A DNA stretch of 46,099 nt, from NCBI RefSeq assembly GCF_030605225.1, contig NZ_JAUWAV010000035.1, positions 1 to 46,099 on the forward strand, read 5' to 3'. Shown here one piece after another: positions 27,837-41,205 of the stretch (position 1 is the first letter of the stretch; each line of letters starts with the position of its first letter). The notes below the pieces were generated by a model that worked only from the letters and a program-made list of their open reading frames with translations, was not told the origin of the DNA and did not search any database. The translations under genes and the position numbers were made by a program. The DNA comes from Geoalkalibacter sp. (GTDB lineage Bacteria > Desulfobacterota > Desulfuromonadia > Desulfuromonadales > Geoalkalibacteraceae).

Positions 27837-28970
27837 TCAGGATAGCTTGGCCAGCGCCTGTTCCAGAACCAGGCGGGTTTCCGGATCGTTTTCCCGATTC
27901 AGGGCGCGCTTGAGCGCCTGGCGGGTGCGCCAGGGCGATGCCTGGTCGATTTCTCCCAGGGCCCAGGCGGCAAGTCTGCGCGATTCCCGGCAATTTTCGC
28001 CCAGGGCGGCGCGCAGGCGCGCGGTGTGCGCGGCGATGTTCTCGCCCTGGCGAATCGAGGCGTAGGCGGCGGCCAGGCGCACCCGCGGGTCGCCGTCGCG
28101 GCACAGATGGGCGAGGCGTATCCGAGCCTGCTCGCAAGAATTGTCCAGTTCTCCCAGGGCCAGCGCCAGATTGCGTCGGACATCGGGACTCTCGTCGCCG
28201 GCCAGGGGCAAGAGTTGATCCAGGGCCGGAGCGATCTCCCGGCGACGGCGGCCGATGGCGGCCACGGCTTCGGCGCGGGTCGTCTCGCTCGGGTCATGCA
28301 AGGCTTCCAGGCGCGCCCGATAAGGGCTGTCGGCCTCCGGCGCGATCCTTTCGACCACGGCGGCAAAATGATGCGCCAGGGCACCCGATGTTCGTTCCCA
28401 GGCTTCCCCCAGGCGCACCAGGGCGGCGCGTGCACGACCGCCGTAGTTGCCCAGGGCGAGGGCGGCGTAGGCTTGAACATCGACGTCCTCCGCAACGAGG
28501 GCTTCCGTGAGGGCCGGTACGGCCCGTTGAATCAGGGGCTCGGCCAAATGGGTGAAGCGGCCCAGGGCGCCGCAGGCCATGCGCGCCCAATCGTACTGCT
28601 CGAGGCGCAGGGCCGCGGCCAGGGTGGCGAGAAGCACGGGGACGGCCTCCGTCTCGGCGCGGCCATGACAGGCCAGGGATTCGGCCGCGAAAATACGTGC
28701 CCACCCGTCTCCTTCGTGGATAATCCGACGCAGGGCGTTTTCCCAACCGATCACCTGAGGGCCGAGTTCCCGCATGTCTTCCCAGGCGCGTACCTGCTCC
28801 GTCCAGTCGTTCGCATGGCGTAGCCGCTCCATGAGGATCTGCGTGCGCGGATCGGCTTGCAGGCGCTCCAGGTCGGCGACGCCGCGCCGGATGAGTTCCG
28901 ATGAAGTTCGCGCCATGCGCGGCGCCGCGGATTCCACGAGTCTTGCCAATTCATGCAGGCGTGTTTCCAT
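27837..28970 (-). CDS. HEAT-repeat protein
   Basis: 377 aa, almost entirely tandem helical HEAT/PBS-lyase-type repeats (for example LLPLAGDESPDVRRNLALALGELD, then DPRVRLAAAYASIRQG, and RLAAWALGEIDQ). Such solenoids act as protein-binding scaffolds. The start is put at ATG 28970, 14 nt after the upstream J-domain gene ends. The pair appears to be one operon and may work together; no function is assignable. Confidence 0.72.
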   Translation of the reverse strand: METRLHELARLVESAAPRMARTSSELIRRGVADLERLQADPRTQILMERLRHANDWTEQVRAWEDMRELGPQVIGWENALRRIIHEGDGWARIFAAESLACHGRAETEAVPVLLATLAAALRLEQYDWARMACGALGRFTHLAEPLIQRAVPALTEALVAEDVDVQAYAALALGNYGGRARAALVRLGEAWERTSGALAHHFAAVVERIAPEADSPYRARLEALHDPSETTRAEAVAAIGRRRREIAPALDQLLPLAGDESPDVRRNLALALGELDNSCEQARIRLAHLCRDGDPRVRLAAAYASIRQGENIAAHTARLRAALGENCRESRRLAAWALGEIDQASPWRTRQALKRALNRENDPETRLVLEQALAKLS

Positions 28971-28984
28971 GGATGAGAGTCCTT

Positions 28985-29746
28985 TCAAGCCATTTCGGCG
29001 CGACACTGGAAGATTTTCGCCCTGATGTCCTCGGCGAGTTCGGCCAGCAGGTCCCGGCCTTGCGCCGTCGCGGCTTCGACCTGTCGCATCAGCAGGTACA
29101 TGTCGGACAATTCCAGGCGTCGTTGTTGCGCGCGTAGCGCGGCAAGCTGCTCCTCGGCGCGGCGCAGGGCCTGCTCAAGGCGCGCCAGTTCCGCGGCCAG
29201 AATCGATCGCCGCCGGCGATCCGCATGCGCTTTCCAGCTCTCCCAGATGTCCTCCATGCGTTGCCGTTCACCCAAGGCAAAGGCTTCGTTGAGCTCGGCC
29301 ATGAGTTGGGTCTGATAGGCGCGTGATGCCTCGTCGCCGGCCTTGTCGGGATGAATTTGCGCGGCGATGGTGCGGTAGAGCTTGCGCAGGCTGGTGGGCA
29401 CGAGAGGTTTTTCCCTGGCTGGAGAAGGGCCGCGCTGGTACCTTGCATAATCCCCGGCGCTTGTGTCCGCGCGCATGCGACGGCGGCGCGCCGCGGTTTG
29501 GCGGTGGAGATCCTGGGGCGCGCGCCGCGCTTTCATCTCGGCCAGTCGGGCGCGTAACTCATCGAGTTCGACGTACAGTCCGCCGACTTCGGCGTAAAAG
29601 CGCCGCTCAAAGCGCTCCAGGCGTATGCGCAGGGTCGCCACCTCAGCCTGGGTTTCGGCCAGCCGGGCGCACAATTGCGCCAATTCGGCCCGTCGGGCGT
29701 GAAGTTCTTCCATGGTGCGGTCGTGATGGGTGACCTCAAAACTCAT
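28985..29746 (-). CDS. Coiled-coil protein with internal J-domain
   Basis: 253 aa. An N-terminal coiled coil (~10-75), a basic linker, then a DnaJ-type J-domain at ~115-165 with the diagnostic HPD at residues 132-134 inside SLRKLYRTIAAQIHPDKAGD, then another coiled coil (~170-235). There is no Gly/Phe region or zinc domain, so it is not a general DnaJ but a specialised co-chaperone that could recruit DnaK to a client. The HEAT-repeat gene follows at 14 nt and is the obvious candidate partner. ATG 29713 is a possible alternative start. Confidence 0.7.
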   Translation of the reverse strand: MSFEVTHHDRTMEELHARRAELAQLCARLAETQAEVATLRIRLERFERRFYAEVGGLYVELDELRARLAEMKARRAPQDLHRQTAARRRRMRADTSAGDYARYQRGPSPAREKPLVPTSLRKLYRTIAAQIHPDKAGDEASRAYQTQLMAELNEAFALGERQRMEDIWESWKAHADRRRRSILAAELARLEQALRRAEEQLAALRAQQRRLELSDMYLLMRQVEAATAQGRDLLAELAEDIRAKIFQCRAEMA

Positions 29747-29865
29747 GAGCGGTCTTTCTCGGCCATGGCCGGCGCGTCAAATCGCCATGCGGATAGTTTA
29801 GCAGTCCGGGGGCGTTCTTGACAGGGACGGACCAAGCCGTGAGAATGAGCCGACAGGAGCGAACC

Positions 29866-30597
29866 ATGACCCTTTGGCAACTGACGCAGGATCTGGCGAC
29901 TCAGCTTGATCGCCTCGTTTTTCAGGCACCGATCACTCACGTCTACAACCCGCTGCGTTATGCCGCCGAGCCCCATCGCGACTATCTTGAGCGCTATGGC
30001 CAAGGGCCCAAGCAGGCGGTGTTTCTCGGCATGAATCCCGGTCCCTGGGGCATGGCGCAGACCGGCGTGCCCTTTGGCGAGGTGACTCTGGTGCGCGATT
30101 GGCTGGGCATCGAAAAACCCGTGGGCAAGCCGCGCCCGGAGCATCCGAAAAAACCCGTGGCCGGGTTTGCCTGCCGGCGTAGCGAGGTGAGCGGGCGCAG
30201 GCTGTGGGGATTTTTCCGCGAGGTTTTCGGTTCTCCGGATACTTTTTTTCAGCGGTTTTTCGTTCTCAACTACTGCCCGCTGCTGTTTCTTGATGAAGGC
30301 GGGCGCAACCGCACCCCCGACCAGCTTTCGCCGGCCGAGCGCGAACCGCTCATTGCCGCCTGCGATGACACCCTGCGCCGAATGGTCGAGGTTCTGGGCT
30401 GCTCCCGGGTGATCGGCGTCGGTGGTTTTGCCGAGGAACGCGCCCGACAAGCCCTCGTCGGCATGGAGATCGCCGTGGGTCGCATCCTGCACCCCAGTCC
30501 CGCCAGTCCCGCCGCCAACCGCGACTGGCCGGGACAGGCGCGCGCTCAGTTGGAGGCCCAGGGGGTCGAGCTCAATATGGCGCCGACGGCGGGGTGA
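29866..30597 (+). CDS. SMUG1-type single-strand-selective uracil-DNA glycosylase
   Basis: 243 aa. Motif A GMNPGPWGMAQTGVPFG at residues 55-71 and motif B HPSPASPAAN at 209-218 are the signatures of family 3 (SMUG1) uracil-DNA glycosylases, which remove uracil and 5-hydroxymethyluracil. Bacterial members are known from Geobacter and relatives. AGGAG lies 7 nt before ATG 29866; upstream in-frame starts at 29845 and 29818 are less supported. Confidence 0.88.
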   Translation: MTLWQLTQDLATQLDRLVFQAPITHVYNPLRYAAEPHRDYLERYGQGPKQAVFLGMNPGPWGMAQTGVPFGEVTLVRDWLGIEKPVGKPRPEHPKKPVAGFACRRSEVSGRRLWGFFREVFGSPDTFFQRFFVLNYCPLLFLDEGGRNRTPDQLSPAEREPLIAACDDTLRRMVEVLGCSRVIGVGGFAEERARQALVGMEIAVGRILHPSPASPAANRDWPGQARAQLEAQGVELNMAPTAG

Positions 30598-30701
30598 GGC
30601 CCGTCGTCGGCGGGGTCGGGATGGGCAAAACTGTATACAATATACTTGTTCCATGCGTCTGACTGTGCTAAAGAAATTGAAATCCTTGCGGAGATGCCGA
30701 T

Positions 30702-30866
30702 ATGGAAACCATCAAGACGGCCATGTTTGAATATCTGGTCGACAAGGCTGAAAAGCAGGACGACGGCAGCTATCTTTTCCGCCTCGACGGCAACGAGTAC
30801 CGCATTCAGGATGTGCTGGAAATCTCGCGGATCGCGGAAAAACACGGCTATATTGTCATCTATTGA
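30702..30866 (+). CDS. Small protein (54 aa) coupled to a ferritin-like gene
   Basis: Reads METIKTAMFEYLVDKAEKQD, then DGSYLFRLDGNEYRIQDVLE, and ends HGYIVIY. Start ATG 30702 has GGAG 8 nt upstream and the frame is clean to TGA 30864-30866. Alternating charge and aromatic pattern suggest a small folded beta-alpha protein, not noise. It ends 14 nt before the ferritin-like gene, whose Shine-Dalgarno lies in that gap. Not a recognised family. Confidence 0.65.
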   Translation: METIKTAMFEYLVDKAEKQDDGSYLFRLDGNEYRIQDVLEISRIAEKHGYIVIY

Positions 30867-30880
30867 GTGGAGGAAACGCC

Positions 30881-31360
30881 ATGAGTCCGAGCAAAGCCAA
30901 GGCCTGTTATACCTATGAAGCCGCCCTGGAAAAGGCGGTCAAAATGGAAAACGACGGCTTCCGCAATTACCTGGAAGCCATGCGCAAGCTCAAGAACAAG
31001 CAGGCGCGCATGATACTCAAGGATGCCGCCCTCGACGAACTCGAGCACAAGCACGCCCTGGAGCGCGCCCTGGTCGAAGGCACCATCGAAGGCGGCCACT
31101 CCATGGATCGTCCGGTGCCGACCATGGACCTCGACTATGTGCTCCAGCAGCAGGAGCTCAGCCCCGATGCCGATGCCCGGCAGGCGCTCGCCTTTGCCAT
31201 CCATCTGGAAAAGAACGCCATCGATTTTTATCAGCGGATGATGCAAGGCTGCGAGGGTGCGCCCATGGCCAAGCTCTTCGAAAAGCTGCTCAATGATGAA
31301 ACCCGCCACCTGCAGGAGCTCGAGGACATGTACGAGCGCCACTTCCTGGCGGAAAACTAA
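30881..31360 (+). CDS. Ferritin-like / rubrerythrin-type diiron protein
   Basis: 159 aa four-helix bundle. The E..EKAVKMENDGFRNYLEAM, DELEHKHAL, EKNAIDFYQRMM and NDETRHLQELEDMY helices supply the Glu/ExxH set of a ferritin-like diiron centre. The C-terminal rubredoxin domain of true rubrerythrin is absent. In anaerobes such proteins handle peroxide or iron. ATG 30881 has GGAGG upstream. Confidence 0.82.
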   Translation: MSPSKAKACYTYEAALEKAVKMENDGFRNYLEAMRKLKNKQARMILKDAALDELEHKHALERALVEGTIEGGHSMDRPVPTMDLDYVLQQQELSPDADARQALAFAIHLEKNAIDFYQRMMQGCEGAPMAKLFEKLLNDETRHLQELEDMYERHFLAEN

Positions 31361-31370
31361 AAGGGAATTG

Positions 31371-31404
31371 GATCAAGGGGCGCGGCGAACCGCGCCCCTT
31401 GATC
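31371..31404 (+). terminator. Perfect 15-bp hairpin after the ferritin-like gene
   Basis: 31371-31385 and 31390-31404 are exact inverted copies around a CGAA loop, reading GATCAAGGGGCGCGG on the left arm. There is no T-tract of note after it, so it may be a processing or stabilising hairpin or a weak terminator between the ferritin-like gene and recC. Confidence 0.6.
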
Positions 31405-31507
31405 GTTCATCTCGCCCGCCTTCTTGACCTATTCTGTCGCAATCTCCGCTATACTGACCCGGTCGATTCCTTCCCGCAACACTCATCATCTCTCCAGGGA
31501 GCCGTCC

Positions 31508-34500
31508 ATGAGCGGATTTCATCTGTATCTCGGCAACCGACTGGAACTGCTGTTCGATGAGCTGGTCGGGGTGCTGCGGGCCGCGCCCAACGCGCCCCTC
31601 GATCCGGAAATCATCCTGGTGCAAAGCCGCGGCATGCAGCGCTGGCTGTCCCTGCGGCTGGCCGAGCGCTTTGGCGTCTGGGCCAACGACGGGCAAAGTT
31701 TTCCCTTTCCCAATGCCTTTCTCTGGGATTGTTTCCGCAAGGTCCTGCCGGAGCTCAAGACCCAATCCGCCTTTGATCCCGCCGCCCTGACCTGGCGGAT
31801 TCTCGACCTGTTGCCGAAATTGCTCGATCGTCGCGTGTTTGCCCCGGTGCGCGGCTATTTCGGAACCGCCGCCGATCCCCTCAAGGCCTACCAGTTTGCC
31901 CGGCGCCTCGCCGATCTTTTCGATCAGTACGCGGTCTATCGGCCGGAGTTGCTGCGCTCCTGGGATCAGGGCGCGGGGCAGGGCGAGGCGGCCTGGCAGG
32001 CCGAGCTTTGGCGCGAGTTGGTCGCCGCCGCCAAGGACCGGCACAAGGCGGAGGTGCTGCATGATTTTCTCAACGCCGTCCGTTCGCCCGACTTTGCCGC
32101 CGATCTGCCGCGTCGGGTGGCGGTGTTCGGCATTCCCGCCATGCCGCCCATGCACCTGGCGGCGTTCGAGGCCCTGGCGCGCCACATGGAGGTCCATCTC
32201 TTCCTGCTCAACCCCTCGCGCGAATACTGGGGGGATATCGTCTCGGCCCGCGAGGCGGCCAAACGCAAAAAACAGCTCAGTTTCGATGATTATCTCGGCG
32301 CTGATCTTTACCTGGGGGCCGGTCATCCGCTGCTCGCCTCCCTGGGCGGGCAGGGGCGTGATTTTTTCCGTCTGCTGCTGGAGCGTCTCGAATTCGAGGA
32401 ACATCTGTGCTTTAGCGAACCCCTGGAAGATACGCTGCTGCATTGTCTGCAAAGCGATATTCTGCTGCTGCGCGACCGTCCCGACGGCAATGCGCCGCGC
32501 CTGACCCTGCCCGCGACGGATTCCTCGCTGCAGATCCATTCCTGTCACGGCCCGCTGCGCGAGATGGAAGTGCTTCACGATCAGTTGACGGAGCTCTTCG
32601 CGCGCCATCCCGACCTGACGCCCAACGACGTCCTGGTGATGATTCCCGACATCGAGGCCTATGCGCCCTATATCCTGGCGGTGTTCGCAAGCGAGGCGGA
32701 AGGCGCGCCGCGCTTTCCCTTTCGCATTGCCGATCGCGGGGTGCGCGCGCAAAGTCCCCTCGCCGAGGCGTTTCTCCAGCTTCTCGCCCTGCCTGGCAGC
32801 CGTTTCGGCGCCGCGCAAGTGCTTGATCTCCTGGATGTCGCCTGGGTGCGCTCACGCTTCGGGCTGACCGAAGCCGATCTCGACCAGGTGCGCGAATGGG
32901 TGCGCGATACCCGCATCCGCTGGGGCATCGACGCCGCCGATCGGCAGCGCCAGGGCGTGCCGGCCTATGGCGAAAACAGCTGGCGCGCCGGTCTGGAGCG
33001 CCTGCTCCTCGGCCATGCCCTGCCCGAGGACGGCGGTCTGTTCGGCGAGATTCTGCCCCGGCCCGCTGTGGGCGGCGGCAATGCCCGCGTTCTGGGCTGC
33101 TTTCTCGACTTCGCCGAGGCGCTCTTCGCCCTTGCGGCGGATTTGCCGCAGCCGCGCTCCCCCCGGCAGTGGGCCGAACTCGGCGAAGCGATGCTGGCGC
33201 AGTTTTTCGCCCCGGATGGGCAGAGTCAGGGTGAGTTCGACAGCCTCCGCGGCGCCTTGCGCGAACTGCGCGATAGCGCCGAACTGGCCGACTTTGACCG
33301 GGATTTGACTCTGGAGGTCGTTCGCGCCCATCTGAGCGCGCGCCTTGAGCAAAGCGCCGCCGCGCAGGGCTTTCTCGTTGGGGGTCTGACCTTTTGCGCC
33401 CTGTTGCCCATGCGCAGCATTCCCTTTCGCGTGATCGTTCTCTCGGGCATGAACGACGGCGCCTTTCCCCGCGCCGAGCGGCCGCCGGGGTTCGATCTCA
33501 TGGCGCGCCATCCCCAGCCCGGTGACCGGTCCCTGCGCCGCGAGGACCGCTATCTGTTTCTTGAGGCCCTGGTTTCGGCGCGGGATTATTTCCTTATCAC
33601 CTACGTGGGGCAGAGCGCCCGGGACGCCGGCGAGGCGCCGCCCTCGGTGCTGGTGTGCGAACTGCTCGACTGCATCGCGCGCGGGTTTTGCCTGAACGAG
33701 GGAGAGATTCTTCCCTGGCTGGTGCGCAAGCACCATTTGCAGGCTTTTCATCCCGCCTATTTCCATGAGGATTCTCGACTGTTCAGTTATTCCCGGGCCA
33801 ATTGCGAGGCCCTGGCGGCGCGCGCCGCCGGCCTGCGCCGCGCCCAACCCCTGGCGCCGCATCCGCTGCCGCCGCCCGTCGAGGATTTCGCGGCCCTCGA
33901 TGTGCACCGATTGCTGCGCTTCGCGCGCCATCCCCAGCGCTTTTTTCTCGAGGATCGCCTCGCCTTGCGGCTGCCCACCGCCGAGGAGGCCCTGGCGGAG
34001 CGCGAGCCCCTGGAGGTCGGCGGCCTGGAAGAGTATCAACTCATGGCCGCTCTGATCGATGATCATCTGCGTTGCGGGAATGATCCTCTGCGCGAGAAGC
34101 GTTTTCGCGCCCGCGGCCTGCTGCCGCCCGGCGTGGCGGGGCAGGTGGTCTTTACCGAACTGGACGGCGCGGCGCGCGCCTTCGTCGAGGTGCTGCGCCC
34201 CCTGCGCGAGGATCCGCCCCGGCACCTCGATGTCGATTTGAGTCTCTCCGGCACCCGCCTGACGGGGCGCATCGCTCTGGGCGGGCGCGGCGGACCCTTG
34301 CGCTATCGCTACGCCAGACTCAAGGCCAAGGATCGCCTCGACGCCTGGCTTGCCCATCTGCTCCTCTGCGCTCAGCAGGAGAGGGGCGGCGAAACCCTGC
34401 TGGTGGGCAGCGAGAATCTGTGCCGTTTCGCCCCCCTGGAACGCGGGCGGGCCCGGACGCTCTTGGCGGAGTTTCTGGAGCTGTTTCGCGCGGGGCTGTG

Positions 34501-34749
34501 CCGCGCCTTGCCCCTGTTTCCCGAAACCAGCGCCGCCTGGGCGAAAAACCTGCTCGCGGGTAAGCCGCCGGAGGCGGCCTGGGAAGCGGCGCGCAAGGTT
34601 TGGGAGGGCGGTGAGCGCGCGCGCGGTGAAAGCGAGGATGCCTGGGTGCGCTACTGCCTGCGCGGGGCTGATCCCTTCGATGCGGAATTCGAGGCCCTGG
34701 CGCTGCGGGTTTTCTCTCCGCTGCTGACCGCCTGCGAGGAGGTGAACCC

Positions 34750-34753
<4 letters not shown>
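31508..34753 (+). CDS. recC: Exodeoxyribonuclease V gamma subunit RecC
   Basis: 1081 aa, the Chi-recognising, inactive-helicase subunit of RecBCD, which processes double-strand breaks and degrades unprotected linear DNA. The N-terminus (LGNRLELLFDELVGVLR, VQSRGMQRWLSLRLAERFGVWAN, FPFPNAFLW) and later VLSGMNDGAFPR, DRYLFLEALVSARDYFLITYVGQ are family features. The open frame extends to 31424, but ATG 31508 with AGGGAG is the likely start. It overlaps recB by 4 nt (GTGA). Confidence 0.92.
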
Positions 34754-38348
<3,595 letters not shown>

Positions 38349-38352
<4 letters not shown>

Positions 38353-40172
38353 TGGATGCCCGTGCTGTTCTGAATCAATTGGACGTTTCTTCCATGAGTC
38401 GTCACTTCGCGCGTTTTCTCGGGCGCCTGGCCGGCGGCGCCGCGCCGGAACTGGAACTGGCGGCGGCCTTGGTCAGCCAGGCGGCGGAGCAGGGCCATGT
38501 CTGCCTGGATCTGCACGCTCTCCCGACCCCTGGGACGCGTCCGGACGATGAAGCCGCGCCGCCGCTGCCCGATCCCGCCGCCTGGGCGGCGGCCCTGCGC
38601 GCGACGTCCGTGGTCGGACCACCCGGCGATTACCGTCCCTTGATCCTCGATGCTCAGGGTCGGCTGTATCTCTATCGCTTCTGGCGCCATGAACGCTTTC
38701 TCGCCGAGGAGTTGCGCCGCCGCGCCGCGTTGCGCACGCCGCCCGCGGATGCGGCCCTGCTGCGCGCGGGTCTCGGGCGGCTCTTCGGGACGGGCGACGG
38801 CCAGGGCTGCGATTGGCAGCGCATCGCGGCGGTGGCGGCGCTGCTGCATCCGCTGTGCGTGATCTCCGGAGGCCCCGGCACCGGCAAGACCTCGACGGTG
38901 GTGAGGATTCTCGCCTTGCTCGTGGAACAGGCCGGCGCCCAGGTGCCGCGCCTGATTCTGGCCGCGCCCACCGGCAAGGCGGCGGCACGCCTGGCCGAAG
39001 CCATCCGCCTGGCCCGCGACGGTCTGCCGGTGAGCGATGAAGTGCGGGCACGCATCCCCGGCGAGGCCCAGACCCTGCACCGGCTGCTCGGTTGGGGGCG
39101 CGGCGGCGTCTTTCGCCATCATCGCGGCAATCCGCTGGCCTGCGACGCCCTCATCGTCGATGAGGCTTCCATGGTTGATCTGCCGCTCATGGCGGCACTA
39201 TTTGAGGCTCTGCCCGCCGGCGCGCGCCTCATTCTGCTCGGCGACCGCGATCAACTCGCCTCGGTGGACGCCGGCGCGGTGCTGGGTGATCTGTGCGGGG
39301 CAGCAGAGGGTGCGCAACACAGCACAGCCTTTGCCGCCGCCGTCGCCGATCTGGCTGGGGATCAGCTGCCCGCCGCGACCCGTTCCCCGGCACCCCTGGC
39401 CGACAATCTCATATTTTTGCGGCGCAGCTACCGCTTTGGCGAGGACAGCGGCATCGGCCGACTGGCGCGCGCCGTCAACCTGGGCGATGTCTCCGGCGCC
39501 CTGGCCTTGTTGCGCGCGCCAGGCGGCGAGGACGTCCGTTGGCGCCCCCTGCCGTCCGCCGCCGCCCTGGAAGATACCCTGGCGCCGCTGCTGCTCGAAG
39601 CCTTGCGTCCCTGCCTGCAAGCGCATGGTGCCGCCGAGGCGCTGGCCGCCTTCGAGCGCTTTCGCTTGCTTACCGCCCTGCGCCGCGGCCCCTGGGGCGT
39701 GGAGGAACTCAACCGGCTCGCCGAAAAGATTCTTGCCCGTCGGGGGCTGATCCAACCCGCGACGCCCTTTTACGCGGGACGGCCCATTCTCGTCACGGGC
39801 AACGACTATCGCCTGGGCCTGTTCAACGGCGATATCGGCCTGATCTGGCCCGATCCCGACAGCGGCGGGGCCCTGCGGGCGTTTTTTCCCCAGGTGGGCG
39901 GCGAACTGCGCAAAATCGCGCCGCCGCGTCTGCCGGTGCACGAAACGGTTTTCGCCATGACCGTGCACAAAAGCCAGGGCAGCGAATTTGATCAGGTGCT
40001 GCTGGTCCTTCCCGAAAGCACCGCCGAACTGCTCAGCCGCGAATTGCTCTATACCGCCCTGACCCGTGCCCGGCGCAGGGTCGAGATATGGGGCGACGAA
40101 CATCTCGTGAGCGCGGTGGTCGGTCGGCGCGTGGAACGCCGCTCCGGGCTGCGCGAGGCGCTGTGGAGCTAG
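38349..40172 (+). CDS. recD: Exodeoxyribonuclease V alpha subunit RecD
   Basis: 607 aa SF1B 5'-3' helicase. Walker A ISGGPGTGKTSTVVRI near 174, DEASMVDLPLM near 275, GDRDQLASVDAGAVLGDL near 298 and the motif VI region VHKSQGSEFDQVLLVLP near 540 with LYTALTRARRRVEIWG. Completes the recC-recB-recD order, without the ptrA gene that separates recC and recB in E. coli. Confidence 0.93.
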
Positions 40173-40230
40173 GGCAGGGCCGCTTTTTCGTGCGTCTTGT
40201 TGAAAGGCGGTACCGGCGGGAGGATAATAA

Positions 40231-40323
40231 ATGTGTAATAAGCTTTCTAAACGCATCTTGATTTGTTATCTTAAAAAATATTTTATGTTTGATGCCTGTC
40301 GAGGGAGACTCCTAGGCAAATAA
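40231..40323 (+). CDS. Possible 30-codon leader peptide before the HDOD gene
   Basis: A short frame starting MCNKLSKRILICYLKKYF, ending at TAA 40321-40323, with an excellent Shine-Dalgarno (GGAGG, 8 nt ahead of the ATG). It lies in the 169-bp AT-rich gap after recD and ends 18 nt before the HDOD start. Its three Cys and basic, hydrophobic character would suit either a small membrane-associated peptide or a translated leader. Only the start signal supports it. Confidence 0.35.
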   Translation: MCNKLSKRILICYLKKYFMFDACRGRLLGK

Positions 40324-40341
40324 CGGCTGGCGGAGGTGTTC

Positions 40342-41193
40342 ATGAGTGTAGATTTTCAAACGGTCGTCAATGCGGTGGGTGATCTGCCGCCCATGCCCGC
40401 CGTGGCGGTCAAGGTGATCGAGCAGTTGCAAAATCCCACCACCTCGGCGGCGGGTCTGGCGGAAACCGTGGCCCATGATCCCGCCCTGTCGGCGCGGGTC
40501 CTCAAAATCGCCAATTCGTCCTTTTATTCCATGAAGCGCCAGGTCAAGACCCTGGAAAACGCCATCGTCCTGCTCGGCGAGCGCACCCTGCGCAGTCTGG
40601 TGCTGGCCGCCAGCCTCAAGGGGATGAACAAGAGCTTCGGCCTGCTGGAAAAAATGCTCTGGGAAGATTCCATCGGTTGCGCCATCGGCGCCAAGATCCT
40701 GGCGCGGCGCTACGAGACCGCCGATGTCGAGGAAGCCTTTCTCAGCGGCCTGTTTCGCCACATCGGCAAGGTGGTGCTCAACTACAGTCGGCCGCAGGAT
40801 TTTCAGGAACTGATGCAGGCGGTCTACAACGGCGAAGGCACCATTCAGCAGCTCGAAGGGCGCTATTTTCCCTTCAGCCACGCTCTGGTCGGCGCTGCGG
40901 TCCTCAAGAAGTGGAACTTTTCCGAAAGCCTCATCCAAAGCACCCTGCATCATGCCGATCTCGACATCGACGCGGTGCGTGAGCCGACTCTCCATCGCCT
41001 GACCGCCACGGTGCATGTGGCCGGAGCCCTGTGCGCCAAGCTGGGCATCGGCCAGCGCCTGCCCGATGCCCAACTCCAACTGGAAAAGCTTCCCAGCGTG
41101 CGGAACTTGGAACTCAGGACTGTCGACCTGCCCGAACTCCTCGACCACATTCGGGTGGTCTTCAACGAAAACCGCGATTATTTTCTCGGATGA
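40342..41193 (+). CDS. HDOD-domain signalling protein
   Basis: 283 aa, a single HDOD domain (about 5-210): LPPMPAVAVKVIEQLQNPTTSAAGLAETVAHDPALSARVLKIANSSFYS is the characteristic start, then ENAIVLLGERTLRSLVLAAS, FLSGLFRHIGKVVL, and ALVGAAVLKKWNFSE. HDOD domains lack a full HD metal site and act as regulators in chemotaxis, motility and c-di-GMP networks. ATG 40342, with GGAGG 5 nt away, is preferred to GTG 40336. It is convergent with the HD-GYP gene (stops 13 nt apart), a functionally related pair. Confidence 0.87.
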   Translation: MSVDFQTVVNAVGDLPPMPAVAVKVIEQLQNPTTSAAGLAETVAHDPALSARVLKIANSSFYSMKRQVKTLENAIVLLGERTLRSLVLAASLKGMNKSFGLLEKMLWEDSIGCAIGAKILARRYETADVEEAFLSGLFRHIGKVVLNYSRPQDFQELMQAVYNGEGTIQQLEGRYFPFSHALVGAAVLKKWNFSESLIQSTLHHADLDIDAVREPTLHRLTATVHVAGALCAKLGIGQRLPDAQLQLEKLPSVRNLELRTVDLPELLDHIRVVFNENRDYFLG

Positions 41194-41205
41194 GGCGGTT
41201 GGGTC

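Noticed and set aside
40173-40341. A c-di-GMP riboswitch ahead of the HDOD gene.
   Set aside because: The conserved GEMM core phrases are not recognisable; only a small GCCT/AGGC hairpin is seen.
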